Shown in pieces: positions 61,641 to 64,000 of a stretch of 64,000 bases of DNA. This DNA is from Roseimicrobium sp. ORNL1 (GTDB lineage: Bacteria; Verrucomicrobiota; Verrucomicrobiia; Verrucomicrobiales; Verrucomicrobiaceae), in the NCBI RefSeq assembly GCF_011044495.1, contig NZ_CP049143.1:7502001-7566000 (forward strand), written 5' to 3'. The notes under the pieces were generated by a model. The model was not told where the DNA came from, did not search any database, and saw only the letters and a program-made list of their open reading frames with translations. Made by a program: the position numbers and the translations under genes. Every line of letters starts with the position of its first letter. Within the stretch, counting starts at the first letter, position 1.

Positions 61641-62513
61641 GTGCCCTCCCCTGTCCTGAAAAAACTGCAGCCGTACTTCCCTGCGCTCTTCGTGCTGCTG
61701 TGGAGCTCGGGGTTCATTGGGAGCAAGCTGGGCCTGGGCTATGCAGAGCCCTTCACCTTCCTGTTCATCCGGCTGCTGGCGCTCGGTGTTCTGCTGACGC
61801 TGGTTGCGTGGCTCACCCGGGCCCCCTGGCCGCGGTCCGGTCGTGAAGTGATGCACCTGGTGGTTTCCGGCCTGCTGGTCCATGGGGTGTATCTCGGCGG
61901 GGTGCTGGGGGCCGTGGCCCACGGGCTCGGGGCGGGCCTGGTAGCCCTCATCGTGGGTCTGCAACCGCTGGTCACCGCAGTCATTACCACCCTGTGGATG
62001 AGGGAGTCGCTGATTCCCCGGCAATGGATTGGGCTGGTGCTGGGGCTGGCTGGCGTGGCACTCGTCGTGTCCCAAAAGCTGACGGGTCATCCGGACATCC
62101 CTGCGTTGGGTATGGTGACGACTGCCCTCTTCGGCATCACCTTGGGTGCGCTGTACCAGAAGCGCTTCTGCAGCCGCATGGACCTCCGGACCGGCACCGC
62201 CGTGCAAGGATTTGCCTCCGCAGCACTGATGCTGGTGCTCGCTCTTTCCTTTGAGACCATGGTGGTCCGGTGGACAGCCCCACTCATCTTCGCCCTGCTC
62301 TGGCTGATTCTGGTGCTCTCCATGGGGGCCTTTTTCCTGCTCTCCATTCTGCTGCGGCAGGGGCAATCGCTTCAGGTGACACGTCTCTTTTATCTGACGC
62401 CACCCGTCACGGCGGTGATGGCTTGGGCGGCATTTGGAGAAGGGCTGCCTCCCACGGTGGTGGCGGGCTTCCTGGTGGCGGCACTTGGGGTATGGATGGC
62501 GCGCCAGGCCTGA
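61641..62513 (+). CDS. EamA-family (DMT) transporter
   Basis: 290 aa with ten membrane helices in two EamA halves (about 8-140 and 150-285). The first helix starts LFVLLWSSGFIGSKLG, typical of RhaT/YedA-like drug and metabolite exporters. Substrate unknown. I prefer the GTG at 61641 because the first helix begins 13 residues later; the frame is open to 61521 without membrane character. It diverges from rfbB. Confidence 0.88.
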   Translation: MPSPVLKKLQPYFPALFVLLWSSGFIGSKLGLGYAEPFTFLFIRLLALGVLLTLVAWLTRAPWPRSGREVMHLVVSGLLVHGVYLGGVLGAVAHGLGAGLVALIVGLQPLVTAVITTLWMRESLIPRQWIGLVLGLAGVALVVSQKLTGHPDIPALGMVTTALFGITLGALYQKRFCSRMDLRTGTAVQGFASAALMLVLALSFETMVVRWTAPLIFALLWLILVLSMGAFFLLSILLRQGQSLQVTRLFYLTPPVTAVMAWAAFGEGLPPTVVAGFLVAALGVWMARQA

Positions 62514-62571
62514 TCGATCAGGCACTTTTTCTTTGCTGGGACCGGAGTGATCTCTGCTATCTGGTAGTCCC

Positions 62572-63255
62572 ATGGCCATGACACGCATCTTCCTCATTCG
62601 CCACGGCGCCACGACCCTGACCGCGGAGGATCGCTTCGCCGGTTCCACGGATGTGCCGCTTTCTGATGAAGGGCGTGAGCAGGCACGCCGGCTGGCACAG
62701 CGCCTGGCCGATCTCCCGGTGAAAGCAGTCTATGCCTCACCGCTGGGTCGCACTATGGAGACCGCGCGTATTCTCGCAGCACCACACACCTGCGAAGTCC
62801 GGCCCCGGGAGGGGTTGAAGGAAATCGCCCATGGCCACTGGGAACAGCTCACCCGCCACGAGGTGGAGGCGCAGTACCCAGAAGAAGCAGCCGCGTGGGA
62901 GGAGGACCCTTATACCTATGCACCGCCGGGAGGCGAGAGTGGTCTGGCCGTGACGGCACGGGCCCTGCCGGCGCTGATTGAAATCGTGCGCCAACACGAG
63001 GGAGAGCCGGTGATCGTGGTTTCCCACAAGGCAACCATCCGTCTGCTGCTCAGCTCGCTCTTGGGCTTCGACCCACGACGGTACCGGGACAATCTCGATC
63101 AGAATCCCGCAGCGCTGAACATCGTGGATTTCAGAGATCCGGTGCGTGCGCGGCTCATGCTCTTCAACGACACCTCTCACTATTCGGAGGAAGGTCTCGC
63201 TGTACCCAAGGAGCCGGAGAAGAATCTTTCCCGCTGGTGGTCGGGAAATAAATAA
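62572..63255 (+). CDS. Histidine phosphatase (phosphoglycerate-mutase-like)
   Basis: 227 aa. The catalytic LIRHGATTLT near residue 8, SPLGRTMETA and the second catalytic His in VVSHKATIRLL identify the PGM-like superfamily. Related members remove phosphate from sugars, alpha-ribazole-phosphate or proteins. The substrate is not given by the neighbours, unless it serves the RpiB gene 47 bp downstream in sugar-phosphate metabolism. Start at 62572 or the ATG at 62578. Confidence 0.9.
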   Translation: MAMTRIFLIRHGATTLTAEDRFAGSTDVPLSDEGREQARRLAQRLADLPVKAVYASPLGRTMETARILAAPHTCEVRPREGLKEIAHGHWEQLTRHEVEAQYPEEAAAWEEDPYTYAPPGGESGLAVTARALPALIEIVRQHEGEPVIVVSHKATIRLLLSSLLGFDPRRYRDNLDQNPAALNIVDFRDPVRARLMLFNDTSHYSEEGLAVPKEPEKNLSRWWSGNK

Positions 63256-63302
63256 GTGTCTCCTTCAGTGGATGGTTTGGCCAATGGTGTATCATGCGCT
63301 CC

Positions 63303-63731
63303 ATGAAGATTGCCATTGGTTCTGATCACGCCGGCTTTCACTACAAGCAGGCCATCATTGAGCATCTGAAGAAGGCCGGGCATGAGGTCGCGGATTTCGG
63401 CACAGACTCGGACGCGGCGGTGGACTATCCCAAGTACATCCGTCCTGTGGCAGAAGCGGTGGCCGCAGGGCAAGCGGAGCGCGGCATCGTGCTCGGGGGC
63501 TCGGGCAACGGTGAGGCCATCACGGCAAACCGGGTGCGAGGCATCCGCTGCGGCTTGTGCTGGAATCTGGAGTCCGCTCGTCTCACGCGTCAGCATAATG
63601 ATGCGAATGTGCTGTCCCTCGGCGAGCGCATGATGGATGAGGCGACCGCGCTGGCGATCGTGGATATCTTCCTGAGCACGCCATTCGAAGGCGGCAGGCA
63701 TCTGGCGCGCATCCAGCAGATTGACGCTTAA
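63303..63731 (+). CDS. rpiB: Ribose-5-phosphate isomerase B
   Basis: 142 aa, normal for the family. KIAIGSDHAGFHYKQAIIEH is the conserved N-terminus. The loop reads GGSGNGEAITANRVRG, so the residue equivalent to the E. coli catalytic Cys is not Cys; Glu in this loop matches the mycobacterial RpiB type, which uses Glu as base. It interconverts ribose- and ribulose-5-phosphate. I chose the start at 63303 by homology; 63294 is also possible. Confidence 0.9.
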   Translation: MKIAIGSDHAGFHYKQAIIEHLKKAGHEVADFGTDSDAAVDYPKYIRPVAEAVAAGQAERGIVLGGSGNGEAITANRVRGIRCGLCWNLESARLTRQHNDANVLSLGERMMDEATALAIVDIFLSTPFEGGRHLARIQQIDA

Positions 63732-63749
63732 CAACACCCCTGTTCGTCC

Positions 63750-64000
63750 ATGGGCTTCAGCTTGAGCAAACGTAAACTGATTGTCACCGTGCGGCGGCAG
63801 CCCTCGAGTCTGCTGCTGGCGGCGCAATTGCTGGCTGTTTTAATCTATCCTGTCCTGGCGGAGTCAGACACCGGCAAGGTGGCCTATGTGCTGTTCTGTA
63901 ACATGGTGCTGGCCCTGGCTCTCTGGGTGGTGAATCGCAATCCGTTCGTCAATTGGATCGGCTGGGTGCTCGCGGTTCCTGCGGTGATTTGTTCCGTGGT
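63750..64000 (+). CDS. Partial membrane protein, cut by the window end
   Basis: At least 83 codons open to the window edge without a stop, starting 18 bp after rpiB. Basic N-terminus (SKRKLIVTVRRQP), then membrane helices near 22-37, 46-61 and 68-83. A small ion-channel-like protein of the kind found in this phylum is possible, but the visible part is too short to say. Confidence 0.65.
   Translation, partial: MGFSLSKRKLIVTVRRQPSSLLLAAQLLAVLIYPVLAESDTGKVAYVLFCNMVLALALWVVNRNPFVNWIGWVLAVPAVICSV

Noticed and set aside
61290-62648. 452-codon minus-strand open frame
   Set aside because: Antisense to the EamA transporter and extends into rfbB; no motif.

Overview
The window looks like a chromosomal segment of a Verrucomicrobiota bacterium, probably near Verrucomicrobium, Roseimicrobium or Prosthecobacter. 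Pointers are the high GC content, DUF1080-type secreted proteins, a short verrucomicrobial-style pseudopilin, a TGTTC-N4-GAACA LexA-type box in front of dinB, weak or absent Shine-Dalgarno sites, and abundant small palindromic repeats between genes. It is mostly housekeeping and cell-envelope DNA with no prophage, no transposase gene and no CRISPR array. The taxon is inferred from gene content, not from a marker tree.

Layout. 0.3-5.1 kb (minus): L,D-transpeptidase lipoprotein, CreC-like kinase, M1 aminopeptidase with HEAT repeats. 5.4-8.7 kb (plus): an active trypsin-fold/PDZ protease followed by a paralogue whose catalytic residues have been lost. 9.3-12.1 kb: SufE and a rhodanese (minus), then SOS-type dinB (plus). 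12.2-13.4 kb: two secreted peptidoglycan-binding proteins, each ended by a strong terminator. 13.5-24.6 kb: two convergent gene blocks that I read as one exopolysaccharide locus. Hybrid kinase, HPt protein and a glycosidase-like secreted protein are on plus; response regulator, TPR/outer-membrane barrel, HEAT protein and processive glycosyltransferase are on minus. A large inverted repeat separates the blocks.

24.7-34.2 kb: pseudouridine synthase, two unknown membrane or coiled-coil proteins, a cold-shock-like/TM2 protein, two glycosyltransferases, a thioesterase, panC, and three palindromic repeat elements. 34.3-43.0 kb: trehalose synthase-phosphatase fusion (plus), then a long minus run: sua5, murJ, an unknown 203-aa protein, a pseudopilin, an ABC exporter pair and a TPR protein. 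43.0-49.3 kb: another repeat element, a BNR-repeat secreted protein, a second ABC exporter pair, aroC, a decayed duplicate of the rnc 3' end, rnc and tRNA-His.

49.5-55.0 kb: rsmE, two tandem inverse-autotransporter (intimin/invasin-type barrel) genes with low-complexity passengers, and folC. The second autotransporter copy still carries a remnant of the rsmE 3' end, which shows how the pair arose. 55.1-64 kb: a zinc-ribbon/proline-rich membrane protein, an unknown secreted protein with a double DUF1080 protein, rfbB, a DMT transporter, a histidine phosphatase, RpiB and the start of a membrane protein cut by the window edge.

The most interesting parts are the autotransporter/rsmE-tail duplication, the parallel rnc-tail duplication, the convergent exopolysaccharide/phosphorelay locus, the active/inactive protease pair and the families of nested palindromic elements.
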